64,000 bases of DNA from Lota lota (taxonomy: Eukaryota; Chordata; Actinopteri; Gadiformes; Lotidae): assembly GCA_026745465.1 (NCBI GenBank), contig JACYXH010000091.1, forward strand, positions 1,021,001-1,085,000. The letters run 5' to 3'. The notes below the pieces were generated by a model. That model was given only the letters and a program-made list of their open reading frames with translations, searched no databases and was not told where the DNA came from. Position numbers and translations under genes: made by a program. Below are positions 10,737-24,240 of this stretch, one piece after another (position 1 is the stretch's first letter; each line of letters opens with the position of its first letter).

Positions 10737-11029
10737 GGGGAAGAGTAGCAAACAGCATGAGAGACAGAAAGGGGGAAACATGTACAGGGGAGAGGCATAT
10801 TTATTTGATACATTTCATTATTTATAAAATGACGTAGCTTTTAAAATGTGCCTTTATTGATTATAAATTGAGTTCCACTAAATGATTTGTGATTTGATAT
10901 ATGATAAACCAAATAATAATAATAATAAATATAAACAATATTTTTGCCAGCTTTCAAATAAGATCTCAGAAAAATGATCTAGACTAGAATGATGAAAGTC
11001 AGTAGCCTCCAGCACCTTTCATTGTTAAC

Positions 11030-11225
11030 TATTTACTATTTAGACATTCAGGAGAAGCTTTCATCCAAATTGACTCACAGTGAATTCAGATTCATGTCAT
11101 GAAGGAGTAGGTAAGGCATCTTGCCCAATGATGTTGTCTACGTACAGGTAGACTGCAGACAATGGGGTTTCAACCAGGAACCTTGGGCATAGCAACCAAG
11201 CTAATACAGGTGATATTAACAACAA
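11030..11225. mobile_element. Degenerate copy of a widespread teleost interspersed repeat
   Basis: The sequence reads ATTTAGACATTCAGGAGAAG, CTTTCATCCAAATTGACTCA, then GTAAGGCATCTTGCCCAATG and GGGGTTTCAACC. This follows the order of a common fish repeat that I remember as having a GCTTTTATCCAAAGCGACTT core, CTTGCCCAAGG, and GGGGTTCGAACC. I cannot name the repeat family with certainty. Confidence 0.55.
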
Positions 11226-11537
11226 TCAACGTGTACCATAGCATTTCAAAATAAAAACAATCAGCAGTGGAAATAGTCCCTCAGTGACAGTTCCTTGGAT
11301 GTGTATCACCTGGCATTCTGCGTGATACTGTGTCAAATAGGTCTTTTTTAACAAGCCTGGGCATAGACACAGACCAATCAGGAGGCCAATCAGCCAGCCA
11401 ATCACATGTTGGCTTCCTCCAACCAACCAAAAACAATGGTAAACGTGATGCGATGCAGGAGCTGCATTATGGTCTGTATTATGTATTATTCCTTCATTAG
11501 AGGCAAGGAGAAGGCAGCCAAGAGGGCTCAGATGTAT

Positions 11538-11631
11538 ACTCTCTCTCTCTCCCTCTGTCATGCTCTCATTCTCTCTCTGTCTCTGTCACTCTCTCTCTCT
11601 CTCTGTCTCTCTCTCTGTCTCCCTCTCTCTG
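11538..11631. repeat. (CT)n / CTGT microsatellite
   Basis: Impure CT repeat. Confidence 0.93.
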
Positions 11632-13489
11632 CCAGGAAGTAGCTCTGGGGAAGTGATACAAAGGCAAAGCTCGCCATTGGCTGGCTCGTACCCATGGGAC
11701 TAAGTAAGACATTATAAAGTCTAATAGTGCAGTCTATATAGTTTATTGGAGCTTGTTAATAAAAGCCCAGCTCGCTGGAATAATACATCTTTTTTTTTAT
11801 GCAACCCAATGCAGTCTCTGTGCCGTATTCAATTATGACCTGTGCTGACACTGGACTAATTAGACCAAGAGCTCTAAGTGCTCAAGACGACGTAAAAGCA
11901 AATTAAGTTTGTTTAAAGAAAGAGCACTTCTCTTTCGCAATATCTGCGGGCCGTCCACTGCAATAAACTCTGGCTCAAGGAATTGTACTTCTGGGCTCAA
12001 CTGCTTTGGCCTAATGATATTCATATGGTCATTTATTTTTGTACAGACACACATTTTGCCCTAGATTAGAAAAAACAAACACCAGTATTCATAAAAGAAA
12101 ACAGTAACACTGGTTTTATTTATTATTATTTATTTTTTTATAGTTATACGTGTATATTCACTTATGTTGGAGGTTATATCTTCAGAATCTGTCAGTATCT
12201 TCCACACAGTATCCCTTGGCAAGGCAGTGCTAGTTGAGGGATTGTGGTCTATCTGGCTTCCAGGAGATGTTGAGACGAATCCGGTCTGCAGTCCATGGAT
12301 CTGGGAGCTGGGCAGCAGCCAGCCCTGGTAGTCTTATGTTAAAGGCTCCATACCAGCATCCTGGGATCTCCCCACAATGTTCAGGGTTGTTTTTACAGTT
12401 TATTCTATTATATTTGAAATGACAGTTGGTTGTTCTGTGGGCTAAGATCACACCGAGGAGATGGCATACATGATAAAGACGATTCAATTTCCCCACGCTG
12501 TGATGGTACATGGATCACTGGCCAGGCACATGGATTTCTTCCTTGTCTGTGGCTCAAAGCAGGAATGTGTCCTCATATTGGCCCGTGTGAGAACTTTCAG
12601 AAGAAGCAACGCATACAGACGGCCACTCTGCAGACGCAGCAGACACTGCTGTTATTGGTGAACTCCTCGTTTGCACAAAGGCAGATTCCTGCCAAATTGC
12701 CAGCCTCATTCATTCATAGGTTATGAGTTAGCTGCGTCATACTAGCTTAGCAGTTTGGCTAGCACCACTACCACATATTAGTGGTAAGATTATTATTATG
12801 GTTAAGTCGGCAACATCGCAGATGATGAGTGTTTAATTTGAACCTCAGGAACTGGAAAGGCCTATCTCTAACCAGATGTTATGCGGTGCTTCTGTCTAGA
12901 GATTACCACTGAAAACATTGCACACATCTGTTATCTTCTAAATCATATTACCGTGCTTTGCCTCCAAATCTAGTTTTGCATTTACTTCCCTCTGCAACCG
13001 TTTCTGGAAGTTACATTTAGCCACTCAGTTATCAACTGCTTCACAGCATTTTAAATACAATTGGATGAATAGTGATTTGTAATATTGTAATAGCGTGTAA
13101 GTATTTTGTTGAACAGACAAAACAAATAGTTTTTCTTTAAATTACTGCTTTTAAATAAATCGTAACATATGTATTTCAGAAGGCAGCAGAATAGAATAAC
13201 AGACATGTGTTGTAATAAATACAGATTAACATGCTTAAGCCCATGTCCCTGTTTAGAATTAAGTATTTTCATGAAGCATGCTGCATTAAGTTTAAACAGA
13301 TCTACTCTATACTAGCTAATGATTTACCCTCATTATGCACCTCTTCATTAACCTCCTTTAACAATCCTTCCAGATCTGGGAACACTGGCAGTAAATAAAC
13401 CGTGGCTATTACAAACATCATGTTGGGAACTCAGTGTGTCCTATGGAGATTACTGTTGACAGTGTTAGTAGTAACTTTGCTTTAGTGTA

Positions 13490-13575
13490 ATGTGTTGGGT
13501 GTGTGTTTGTGTACAAATGTGTGCATGTGTGTTGACTGTGTGTGCGTACACATGCATGTGGGGGTACATGAGTCT

Positions 13576-13640
<65 letters not shown>

Positions 13641-13685
13641 GGTACATGCGTGTGTGGGTACATGAGTCTGTGTGTGTATGTGTGT

Positions 13686-13717
<32 letters not shown>

Positions 13718-13720
13718 ACG
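13490..13720. repeat. (TG)n compound microsatellite
   Basis: Long pure TG from about 13579, with repeated TGGGTACATG words (13639, 13655) between the TG blocks. Confidence 0.95.
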
Positions 13721-14659
13721 TGCATGCATTGGCCTGCCTGCCCCCTGTGCTTGCGTAAGTGTGATGGAAAATAATTTGTACAATAGGAGCCCTGGGGATT
13801 TGAATGGACAGATCTGCTTCACACTTGAAACCATGGCCACTGCTCTCTGCTCAGGGCTTGGACGTTTGTTATAACACCAGACCAACAGAAGCTCAGCACT
13901 CCGCCTTCAAACTAACTCGGAGAACCCACCTATACTAAACCCATATCCCACAACATGGGTGACATGAATATTATGGGAAAATATTGAATGTTTCTGATAA
14001 AGGTTGTGTAGAGTAAAGAAACAGATCTTTCATTACTTGTTTTTATTCTTCTTCTATTGATCTGACATTTGATTTATTAGCTCCGCTCGCAACTCAGGTT
14101 GACTTATACCGATAAAAAGCCAAATTAGACTCTGCTTATTTTGACAGTGAAACCTAAAATAAAGTTTGGCAGCATCGGCACATTGAAGGCCAGGTGCTGA
14201 ACACTTGGCCCGGTCCACTGTAGCCTGCGCCAAATGGAAAATGCTTTGCAGAATGTATCTGCACCCTTTTTCCCCCCTGACAAATTATTTTATTGTTCAG
14301 GCACTGTTGGTTTTCATTTAGGTCGTTTTCTTTTTTACATAGCTAATGATATGCAGAGTGCATGTGGACTCATTCTTCTACACAGTGCACATGGTAAGAC
14401 TAGGTTGTTTAAACAGAACAGGACACGTCAATGCCACACAGTCTGACACATGAGAGACATCAACACATGAACCCAAAGAGCTTATACATATGGCTTGCAT
14501 GGATGGGGGACCCCTACCCATAATTGACCTATCTTGATAAGCATTCTTTTTTTACCATGTGTATACGCTATGCTTAAAAAATTAGTCATGCTCATGTGGC
14601 ATGACCTTCACTGGTACCCTGTGTTTGACAGCGCTACCTAGAGGCATCAGACCTCTACA

Positions 14660-14683
14660 CCCCCCCCCCCCCCCCCCCCCCCC
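14660..14683. repeat. Poly-C run (24)
   Basis: Twenty-four consecutive C. Confidence 0.95.
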
Positions 14684-15148
14684 TTACCCCTGGTCAACCT
14701 CTACCTTCTCCTTCAGAACCCTCTTAATCACATTACGGCGTTGTGTCTCATACAGAACCCCGGACCCGGCAGACAGGTCTGTGTGACCACTGCAGATGGA
14801 GGAGAGATATGTAGGGTGGAACTCCCTGCCTCGCCCCTTAAGAGTGTCCGTGCAGTGCACTCTCACTGACCTCAGCGTAGTACACAAGGACCCGGGCGGG
14901 GTGGGCTGGGGGGGGGGGATAATCTTTTGCAAATGCTGGAAGTCTCCATGGCTCGGCCCACTCTGAGACGGTTTAGTCAAAACAGCTCGGGCCGCTCTTC
15001 CGCTGGTAGAACAGAACCTCTGCCTCTGGAGTGGAATTCAAACACTGAGGAACTTATAACAAGTACCTGCTGCTTGTTCCGCAGCATTACGCGGCCCGGC
15101 GCGTTCTGCGGCTCTCCATGGACTTTGACAGTGTGTTTGCTGTTCTGA

Positions 15149-15171
15149 GTGGTGGTGGTGGTGGTGGTGGT
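15149..15171. repeat. (GGT)n microsatellite
   Basis: About seven GGT units. Confidence 0.9.
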
Positions 15172-17364
15172 TTGGGGTAGGGGGTCGGGTGGCGAAGAAC
15201 AGACCTTCTGTGTTACAGGGTTTTTAAGGGCTTATTGGTAATCAGAGACAGAGATATCTGTGTTGTGCAGTACACTAGCTTAGGAGCGTTTAATTGTTTT
15301 ATCTTGATTCTTGTTTTTTTCTCTAAAGACCTGTGGTCTTTGGTTTGGAAACAAGGTGTTGATCCGGGTTTGTTGTGTGGCTTTGTGATACAACTTTGAG
15401 AGCTGTTCCACATGGGGGTGCATTTAATTTTTGTATTTATTCAACTGGAATACTGCTGGTTTAAGAGCAAGATTACAGATTTGAGATAAGACGTTTTATG
15501 GCGGCTTTTGTCATTGCCAAGTGAGTTCAAACTCACTTTGTGATTGGTTTGTTGGTGTTCCAATGAAAATGCTCGCTATGGTCAAATTCTGGGCTCAATG
15601 AAATTGATGGGCTAACAGAACATTTTAATGAGCTAATGAGATCAGAGTCATAAGTCATAACCCCAATTCCTTCCGAGCATGGCCCACCTCTTCATGTTTT
15701 TTGAAGAAGACCCCTAAGTGTCTTTCTGTCCTTTCCTATTCAGACTGGCTCAGTCACATCTTCTGACCTTGTTGGACCCCAATGAAGGACATTTAGCATA
15801 GGCCTCTTGCAATGGTAATGGTTATGCTAGGCTTACAATCATGAAACAAGCAACATACCCAACATCCTATTATCTGCTAAAATACCGAACTGTTTTCTGC
15901 CTCCCCAGAGATTTCTAAGTATTTGCAGTACGTTCCAGCTTTCAAAACAGAGTACTCGATGGTCCTGAGCTAAGGCAATGTGATCTCAACCTAGATATGC
16001 AATGGATTATTTCAACAGATCTTGTCAGTAATATCATGAATAATTCATGCTGTTCTGTTATTTATATTAATTTATATACATCTGTGGTGCTTTTTGATTG
16101 TCTTGAGTCTCATAATAATATTTGATTACATTGAAATGGTCTCACCATGCTGGCTTCCAGCATCCACTGCCAGAGAGTATTTTCTTTATGATTTGTGAAT
16201 ATTTTTGAAGGACTTGATATACTGGGAAAAATAAATTGTGACCAATAACAGTGATTGTTGTTTTCAAAAACGCTGATTTAGCTCCAACTAGGAATAACTA
16301 GAAGTCCAGCAGGGAAAATAAACCGACTCGGATGACAAACAAAGAAAAGTAGGCACACCAAGTTTGCAGAAAGGAATTGTACATATGAATCGCACTACAG
16401 CAAGAGAAAAACTTTATAAGTCCAGCTTCAAACACGCAACTTAACAAAGGTCCACAGGACTTGTTAGCCGCCATCCTTTGCTAGCAATAGCTATAAATCT
16501 AAATGTGCGATATACCACAATAGCCACGTTTAACGGGGCCAGTGCTGTCATGTGACACTAAAACATAGCTAATCGAGGGCACTGTAAAGATGCCAGTGGG
16601 CTAGGAGGCTTGGGAGCTCTGAGGCATGAAGGGAGCCCAGCTAGCATCAGTGTATGTACACTTTGGTGTGCCAAAGTACACTCATTTAACAGCACAAAGA
16701 GACTCAAACTGAAAACCCACAGCGTTTTCACTATGTTTATGTTAGAGATGATGTCAAATGGCCCGAATTCAAATTTCACATTAAATTCTCTATTTTAAGA
16801 TGACTCCTTTTAATGTTTTGTCAAGGTGTAAGGGAAACAAACATTTGCATTTTAAAGTTGCTCAAATAAAAATACATGAAAAGCAAACTTTTTTAGGGGT
16901 TTGGAGACTATATTGGAAAACAGGTCAGCGGCAAAGTGAATGTTTTTTTATGGTTTGTAAAAAGAGCTTCACAATTACTGCCAGGTTATGTGAAAGGCTT
17001 GACACAGGGTAGTGCCCTGAGGCTGCAAAGAATCCCTCTCCATACAGATCCAAACCTCCTGGTCCGCGATGAGCCAAACAACACAGACACAAATAGAGAG
17101 GGCTTTCTTCTTCTTTGTCTTCATTGTCATCTGATTGAGTTTGTTTTCTCTGTTGGCCCATCCAAGAAACCCAAAATGTAACAGCATCCAGTGATTCAGT
17201 TGTTGAGGTTTTTGCTCTCCAAACTGTTGTTGACATGCGGTTGACTGTAGTAAACGGCTAGCCATATCAATTCTCACCTGGTTAAAGACAAAGCTCAATG
17301 TTAAACGTCTTTAGGGATAGGATTACCTTTTTACTGATTTAAGTGTTGTTTGGGTCTTTAATAT

Positions 17365-17550
17365 GTAGACACATTTATTTTGCAGATGCTTTAATCCATA
17401 GCAATTTACAGTTCTTTCAGGTGTTGTTCTGGAGCAATTTAGATTTTACATCTAAGTGGTGGACATTGGAAATTGAACCAAGAAGCTGTCGACTGGACGT
17501 TAAACAGCCACTAGCCACTACACTTTACTATACTGCCCATGCTAGGATTC
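17365..17550. mobile_element. Second degenerate copy of the same teleost interspersed repeat
   Basis: It contains ACATTTATTTTGCAGATGCT, TTAATCCATAGCAATTTACA, a GACATTGGAAATTGAACC segment, and a CCACTACACTTTACTATACT GCC-type end. The same landmarks occur in the same order as in the copy at 11030-11225, and the tail is better preserved. Confidence 0.55.
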
Positions 17551-18218
17551 ATAATTGCATTACACATAATTGCCAGTAATTACATTGTGCTATAGAATAC
17601 CATTGAGATAACCCACAGAACAGAAAAAATGGCAAGCGCCAAAGTGATTAAAGATGGCTGCACCACTATGAGACACAACTTCCTCCTCATTTCAGGTCAT
17701 ATTCTTTGGCTGCCGCACATGGGGAAGGGACCTCAAGAAAGCAGAAATCATAATAAAAGGGAATCTTATTACAGCCATTAAACAAGAGAAGGGAAAACAG
17801 AGAGGTGCTTTAATGCCCAGGTTTCCAAATGCTTACACAGTCAAAACGTATTTGCTTGTAAAATTCTTTGATGGTGGCCACGTCTGTTCCAACGTGCACG
17901 GCTGCAGTCTATGTCAATAGATGTGTACCCGCGGCCCCCCGGTGAGTACGATTAAACCTGTTTCCATAGCATATCCACTGATTTTTACAAGCCCCAGTGT
18001 GCCTTGATCCGCAAAACAGCGGGACTCCGAATTTGAGCCATCATTTCTCAAACTGTGGTCCATCATAGGGGTTCTTTCTGAGGCTGAAGGGGAAATAGAT
18101 GGCTGTGTGAATATTAGGGACCCCCCACGCTCTCCTTCCTATATTCTCTCTCTACACTATTGTGAAGTTTTCTTTGATGTGTAATGATGATATACAATGT
18201 CCATTTGACCCATAACTG

Positions 18219-18219
<1 letters not shown>

Positions 18220-18281
<62 letters not shown>
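18220..18281. repeat. (GT)n microsatellite
   Basis: About 31 GT units, followed by GCACGTGCACGTGC. Confidence 0.97.
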
Positions 18282-18282
<1 letters not shown>

Positions 18283-20828
18283 ATGTGCACGTGCACGTGC
18301 GTGTGGGTGTGCACATGAGTATATGTGAACACAATGTGTATTGGGTTCGTTCTGCACCTTGAGGGTTGATTCTGTAGTGTTTGAATGTGTGTGAAAACCA
18401 GGGGTGTGATGTGGGTTTCCTCATACAATAAAAGCAGAATACTACAAACTTCCTGTACGTGATTTGAAAAGCAACACTGGTTTGCTCAGTGAAAACAGAC
18501 TGGGCCCCGTTTGATTTATTTTGTATATTTATGAGGACCCCGTGCTGGCTTCTGAGTCGGTGAAGGACCTCACTATTACAGGGTAACGCTATTTTTACTG
18601 GCCTGTTGCCTCTGGCCCCTATTCTAGCTTCATGTATGCATGTATGTATTTGCATTTACACTAACATTGCCATTTACTCTGGGGCTAAAATGGAGGTATG
18701 CTTTCATAATCTTACGTCAAAAATGTCAATACATTTTAATGTGTTAGAGTGATTTTAGTCTTACAGTGGGCTAGGATCATTGATTTATTTGCTTATTTTT
18801 TGTGACATGCTACATGGTGATTTAAGCGTATAACATGCACTGTACTCTATTTTGATTATAATATTTCCCCCATTCTACCTCTGAATGATTCATGCTCTAT
18901 AAGCATTAGAATCAACCGCAAATTGGTTCACTGTTCTCTGGAGAACAGCGTGCCGTTATAAACAGTGACAAACTATCCCCGTGTCATCTGTCCCGCGTGT
19001 TAAGATGTAATTGTTTTTGGGTGGTGCAGAGGTGGTGCCTCATGGTGGAGCAGATGGGCTTACTTAGTGCTCTGAAATCCGAAGGCCTGGAAAATGGTGA
19101 CATGAAACAACACCAATAATCAAATCAAAATAAAAGCTTCCCTTCTTCTGCCTCTGCTGTCAAAGTAAATTGGGGGGCCGTTTCAAAAACTCATTTTCCT
19201 CAAAGGCCTGCATTTGAGGGCAGGGTTAACCCCTAATCATTCTGACCAGCTAATATGCATCGTGGATACAGTGGGCAAGCTACTGGCCCTCAACTAAAAA
19301 CCGGAAACTTCAAAAGCCTAAGCAATTATTATGCGTGCTTTGAACATATCCTATTCACAAAGTAACATTCTATTATTCTTCCTACACTGACAGAAAAAAA
19401 AAGATGTAACAAAAGTTGGACATGAAATTGGATTCCTTTTCTGGCTTCCAAAACATCTGGTTTGGCCCTTGTTTTCAATAACTTGCATCCCCTCTGAGAA
19501 TACCAGAATGCTATGCGCTGCTCGGTGTGTATGTAGATAACAAAGTAATCATTTTCAAATGCTGCTGCAGACATATACAATCTATTTACCGCCAGTTAAA
19601 ATTTTACCTCTGATTGATACCACCAAACACGCATGGAATATTCCTTCAACTGCCATTCATTTATTTATCCCCCATTGCGGCCCTGAACAACTGTTAAAAC
19701 CTATACAGTAATTGCAGTTAATTAAACAGTTGTTTAACAGAGGTTGTATATATCATCTTGCTTGTCTTAAGCAGTAATAAGGTGGAGACGGTAAAGCTGT
19801 GTGCAGGAGAGAGAGGGAGGCAAAGAACTGTAGGATGAGGAAGAGTCTGCAGGATGGCTCTCCGTCGGTCCCCTGCATGGAGTTACTCTCATGTTCTGTG
19901 GTAGAATTTGTCCACTGTCATTTCAGAGGAATTTCCTGCCATCTGTGTTCAATCCAATTCCCTCACAGATTCGGGTCTGCTTGTAAATATCGGACTGAGA
20001 GAGTACTGTGTGTATTTTTGTACCATCAGGCCTTTTGGGTAACAAACTGTAAACAGGCTGCGATGCTAAGCTAACATGCCTGTATCAGTTGGAGCTACCA
20101 CAACACCCTAGTATATAGTCTGTAAAGTGACGTTGTTTATATCTCTGTCCCACTGAAGAGATTTGTATTTAATGACTTGTTAGGACAATATTGTGGTAAC
20201 TAGTTTCAGTTGTTTTTCCAGAGTTTCCAACTCACAAATGAACTCAAACAACAGTGAGAAAGAATAAGCAACAACGAGACACTTTCAGAGCGCATTTATT
20301 CTGAATGAGCACAAAACTCTGAGAATGGAATATGATGTTTTCGGCATCCTCTACAATGTATTACCAAGTAGAAACTAGGAAACTAGTAGACACAAGTTGG
20401 AAATGCAAAGTTGAAGTTAAATAATGTCCACCATAGCTGTACACTTATTACTGGAGATACAGGTCAAAAATATTAATAATGTTGATAATCCACCCGTCAT
20501 TTATGCCCTGCGGCATTAAATGATTACACCATTATTATATTTCCTGCTGATGTTTAACAAAATAGATCTGATTTCACATCAGTTTCACTGTGTTTTCACA
20601 CAACTTGGGCAAGCACTGCAACAGACTGAGGCCTATTGTTCAGCAGCCCAACACACTACCTCTGCACTCGCTCCCACTGTTTATTTTCTGCTGCAGACTT
20701 ATATACACTCTGTATTCTCTGGAGGAGTCCAAACACAGGCATGCATGCAAATGCACATGCGATTGTACAGGCGGGTGCACGTTTGCATGCACGTCTGCAT
20801 GTCACATTTATGAGTCCCAATACAGCCA

Positions 20829-20874
20829 GGGCGCGCGCGCTTGTGTGTGTGTGTGTGTGTGTTTGTGTTTGTGT
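20829..20874. repeat. (GC)/(GT) short tandem repeat
   Basis: GCGCGCGCGC followed by GT repeats. Confidence 0.85.
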
Positions 20875-21196
20875 GCCAAACACGCACACAGACATGAGCA
20901 CAAGCAGCACCTCTGTGGATTATGTGGAGTCATTGTGAATACTTGGATTGGGCTTTGTTTCCATTTGCTGCCTGAAAACGCTGAAGTCAGCCAGGAAGCG
21001 GACTTGTTCTCGGACCACATCACCTCAGACACTTTATTTCCAGAAAGGGCCAGGGAGTCTGGGGGCTGCGTATCCCTCCGTCAGCCCAGACGAGCCCTGG
21101 TCTCCGAGGGACGGCTACATCACTCTCTCAGTATTTACAGCCGCTTCCACCCTCAAACAGAGCAGGCCCTTGTCTGGTTCGGCAGCAGGTCCTGCT

Positions 21197-21244
21197 AGGA
21201 CCGCGGGCCAAGGGGTACTGAAGTACCCCTTGGCCCGCGGTCCT
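21197..21244. repeat. Perfect 48-bp palindrome (23-bp arms, 2-nt loop)
   Basis: The left arm, 21197-21219, begins AGGACCGCGGGCC. The right arm, 21222-21244, is its exact reverse complement. The loop is GA. The arms are GC-rich and would form a very stable hairpin. Confidence 0.95.
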
Positions 21245-21858
21245 GCGCAGTGTCGCTCACCTGACCTATAAAGACATTCTGTCGTCGGGCCAGACATCTC
21301 CGTCACGGCGACCGGCCCAACAGCCAAACGCTGCGCTTCAGTCCCTGGCCTGTCCCTTGTGTTTCACCTGTGCAGTCAAAAGTTAAGTCTGTGGAGGCTC
21401 GTGTATCTTTACTTTTTTCAAAGACTGCAATGGGAATTTGAAGAATGAAATTCCTTCCAATTATGTTGGTGCATTAATATTGGTATGCCTTTTTCTTTTT
21501 TCTTTTTTCTTTCAGTGGGCTGAATCAATTAAGCTTCATTGAGGAAGACATTTTTGCTTCAAGACATAAAACATGACTTTCCTGGTGTGTATGCACATCA
21601 TTATCCTTGCTTGTTCAGTGACAAGGATTTCTCCCTCACAAATTCCCAAATAAAAACACAAAAAAACGTGTTTTTACCCATGTAGCAGTAGTGTTATTGT
21701 ACCACCAGTGACTGGGTACTACCACCAGGTGGGGACATGCCCAAGTGTAACGTTTTAATTACCTTAATAGGTGAAGACAATGTGGCGTGTGGATGTGTTG
21801 CACCGGGCTAGAATGTAATTAGGAAAGGTCAAGGCTGAATGTGGTTACATGCTTGTGG

Positions 21859-22029
<171 letters not shown>

Positions 22030-23310
22030 CATTAATATATCGTTTTTTCCCGTGCATGGGATGCTAAACCCAGGGGTCCAGTCCTTCCATGCTGGTGACG
22101 ATGTCAGCCTGTGGGCCTACGCCTGCCAGGAGTTGTAAGGCCAAGTGAGGTTGGAGTGAATGAGTTTCACTGCCAGCTATTTGTTTGTGTTTATTGCTGG
22201 GGTCTGAGGTCTGCCGTTGCCCGGGTAACAAGGCAGACTGGTATTGAGGGGCTGGTATAACTTCTGTTTGCAGCAACATCTGTGATTCTTTTTTTTTTGA
22301 CAAGCATTGTCTGAACTTTTTTCCTTGTACATTTGTCTACTATGTCTCCTACGTCGGTCTGTAGGAAATGACGAATTGAGATCATGGACACATTGACGTC
22401 ACCGTAAATAACCAATTTACAACGGTTATTTTGGCTGTTTGTCTTTGTCCCGTGGGTTTGTTACTGGGAGATGAGTTCAGAGACAGATGCAAAACATTGC
22501 ATTGTGGGGTTTACATTCTCTGGACACAATATTACACAATATCGTGTGGAAATCATCTTGGTCGACCTCCTACAGTTCATTATCAAACCTATAAATTATC
22601 GGTACTTCACTACTTCAATGGTTTAATTTATATGTCACTTTAAGGTTCATTCAGAGGGCTTCACAGATTAGGTTGTGTTTTGTTTCATGGTTTATTGATT
22701 TACAAAAAATGAAATAGCATGCGTTATGTTAATTATTTTGTACATTAAACCCATCTTTAAACTTTATCTCAGCGTTCGACCATGAGAATAAAGGTAAGTG
22801 ATAACGGGCTGAGAATACTTAGTGCAGGGCACCGAACTCAGCCATAACAAACCGATTTCATCCTCATGAAAGTTTCATGTCTCTGCTTGGAACCAAGTAA
22901 TCTTGCTAGAACAACAGAGACATTTCTGTCCACCTAATTTAATACTGTGTTTTCTTCCCCTCCTCCCATGCTCCGCACCTGTTTTAAAAGAGGAGCTGTG
23001 GAAGACTAGACGTTGTTATTTTTCATTTTCTTCTGCCCTCCGGTTTTTCAATCATACAGCCATTACTAAGCAAACAAAAAGGTTCCGGGACTACACCGCA
23101 GACACAAATATAGACATGAGTTATGAGATTTCGGGAAGCCAGGAAAGGGCTTTGGACTGCTAATACACAACATCTGCACGGGGACAACACGCATCATTGC
23201 AGCTAACCCTGAGTGTCGTCCCCTCGTAGCTCGGAGCCCAGGACCCGAGGCCCCTGTGCCTCAGACACTTACTGTTGCGATGACCTGTCGAAGGAAAGAA
23301 CAAGCGAAAG

Positions 23311-23317
23311 ATGAGAG

Positions 23318-23353
<36 letters not shown>

Positions 23354-23356
23354 TGT

Positions 23357-23419
<63 letters not shown>

Positions 23420-23437
23420 ACGAGAGAGAGGGGGGGA
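23311..23437. repeat. (GA)n microsatellite, interrupted
   Basis: GA repeat with a few A or T interruptions, ending in a G run. Confidence 0.95.
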
Positions 23438-24123
23438 CAGAAGGGGTATGGTGGGGGTGTTACGGGGGGTGTTGTGGAGTAAAACGATCATTATTAACAG
23501 TTTAGGGCGCTGAACGCCATGATTTACAGGGGGCCGAAGTGGGACCGTATGAGGTGTCACGCTGGATTTCCACATGCATCCGTCTTGCCATGCTGGCAGC
23601 TTGTTGCACCTCGGGTTCAGATGTTCTTGTCACTTCTGACATCCTGTTCCTTCCCCCGAATCATCCGAAATCCCACCCCACCCCCGCTTCATCCACCAGC
23701 ACCACCTACCCCCCCTCAGACCTCCACCTCCCTCCCCGGGGTCACAAGTTATAAGTACTGTACACCTCTGATCACCAACTCTTCTTTCCTCTCCCTCAGC
23801 CATCAATCTGTCCACACATCTGCTCCTCGTTGAGCCCAGCATCCCGGGGAAGACTTGAACGCATTAGGCGCTGGCACCGCCGCTGGTCTCGGTGCAGCAC
23901 TTAACACGCCGCTTAGGTGACTTAAAAGAGAGAGGCGAGAATTGTAGAAAATGAAGTGTCACCGAAATCTAAAATCGCCTCAGATTACCACCACTTACAC
24001 TTAATAATGCTGCACGGCCCCATGTGCTGATCAGATGCCACGATGCGATTGTCCAGCGATGGCTAATAATACCGCGGATAGAGGCTTGAGGTAAGAGGGC
24101 GAGAGAGTTAGGAAGAGTTGGAG

Positions 24124-24126
<3 letters not shown>

Positions 24127-24195
<69 letters not shown>

Positions 24196-24240
24196 AGAGA
24201 GAGAAGGATGGGAAAACGAGAGGGAGAGAGAGAGAAAATG
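24127..24240. repeat. (GA)n plus G-rich purine tract
   Basis: Pure GA to about 24187, then nine G and degenerate GA; a separate G run lies near 24265-24278. Confidence 0.95.

Noticed and set aside
8041-10781. Long open frames rich in Ser-Leu or Arg-Glu (for example 10173-10781 and 8681-9253)
   Set aside because: They run through GA/CT repeats, lack known domains and have no splice or start context.
20590-21198. 202-codon plus-strand frame
   Set aside because: Passes through a GT repeat and GC-rich spacer; composition is mixed and no family fits.
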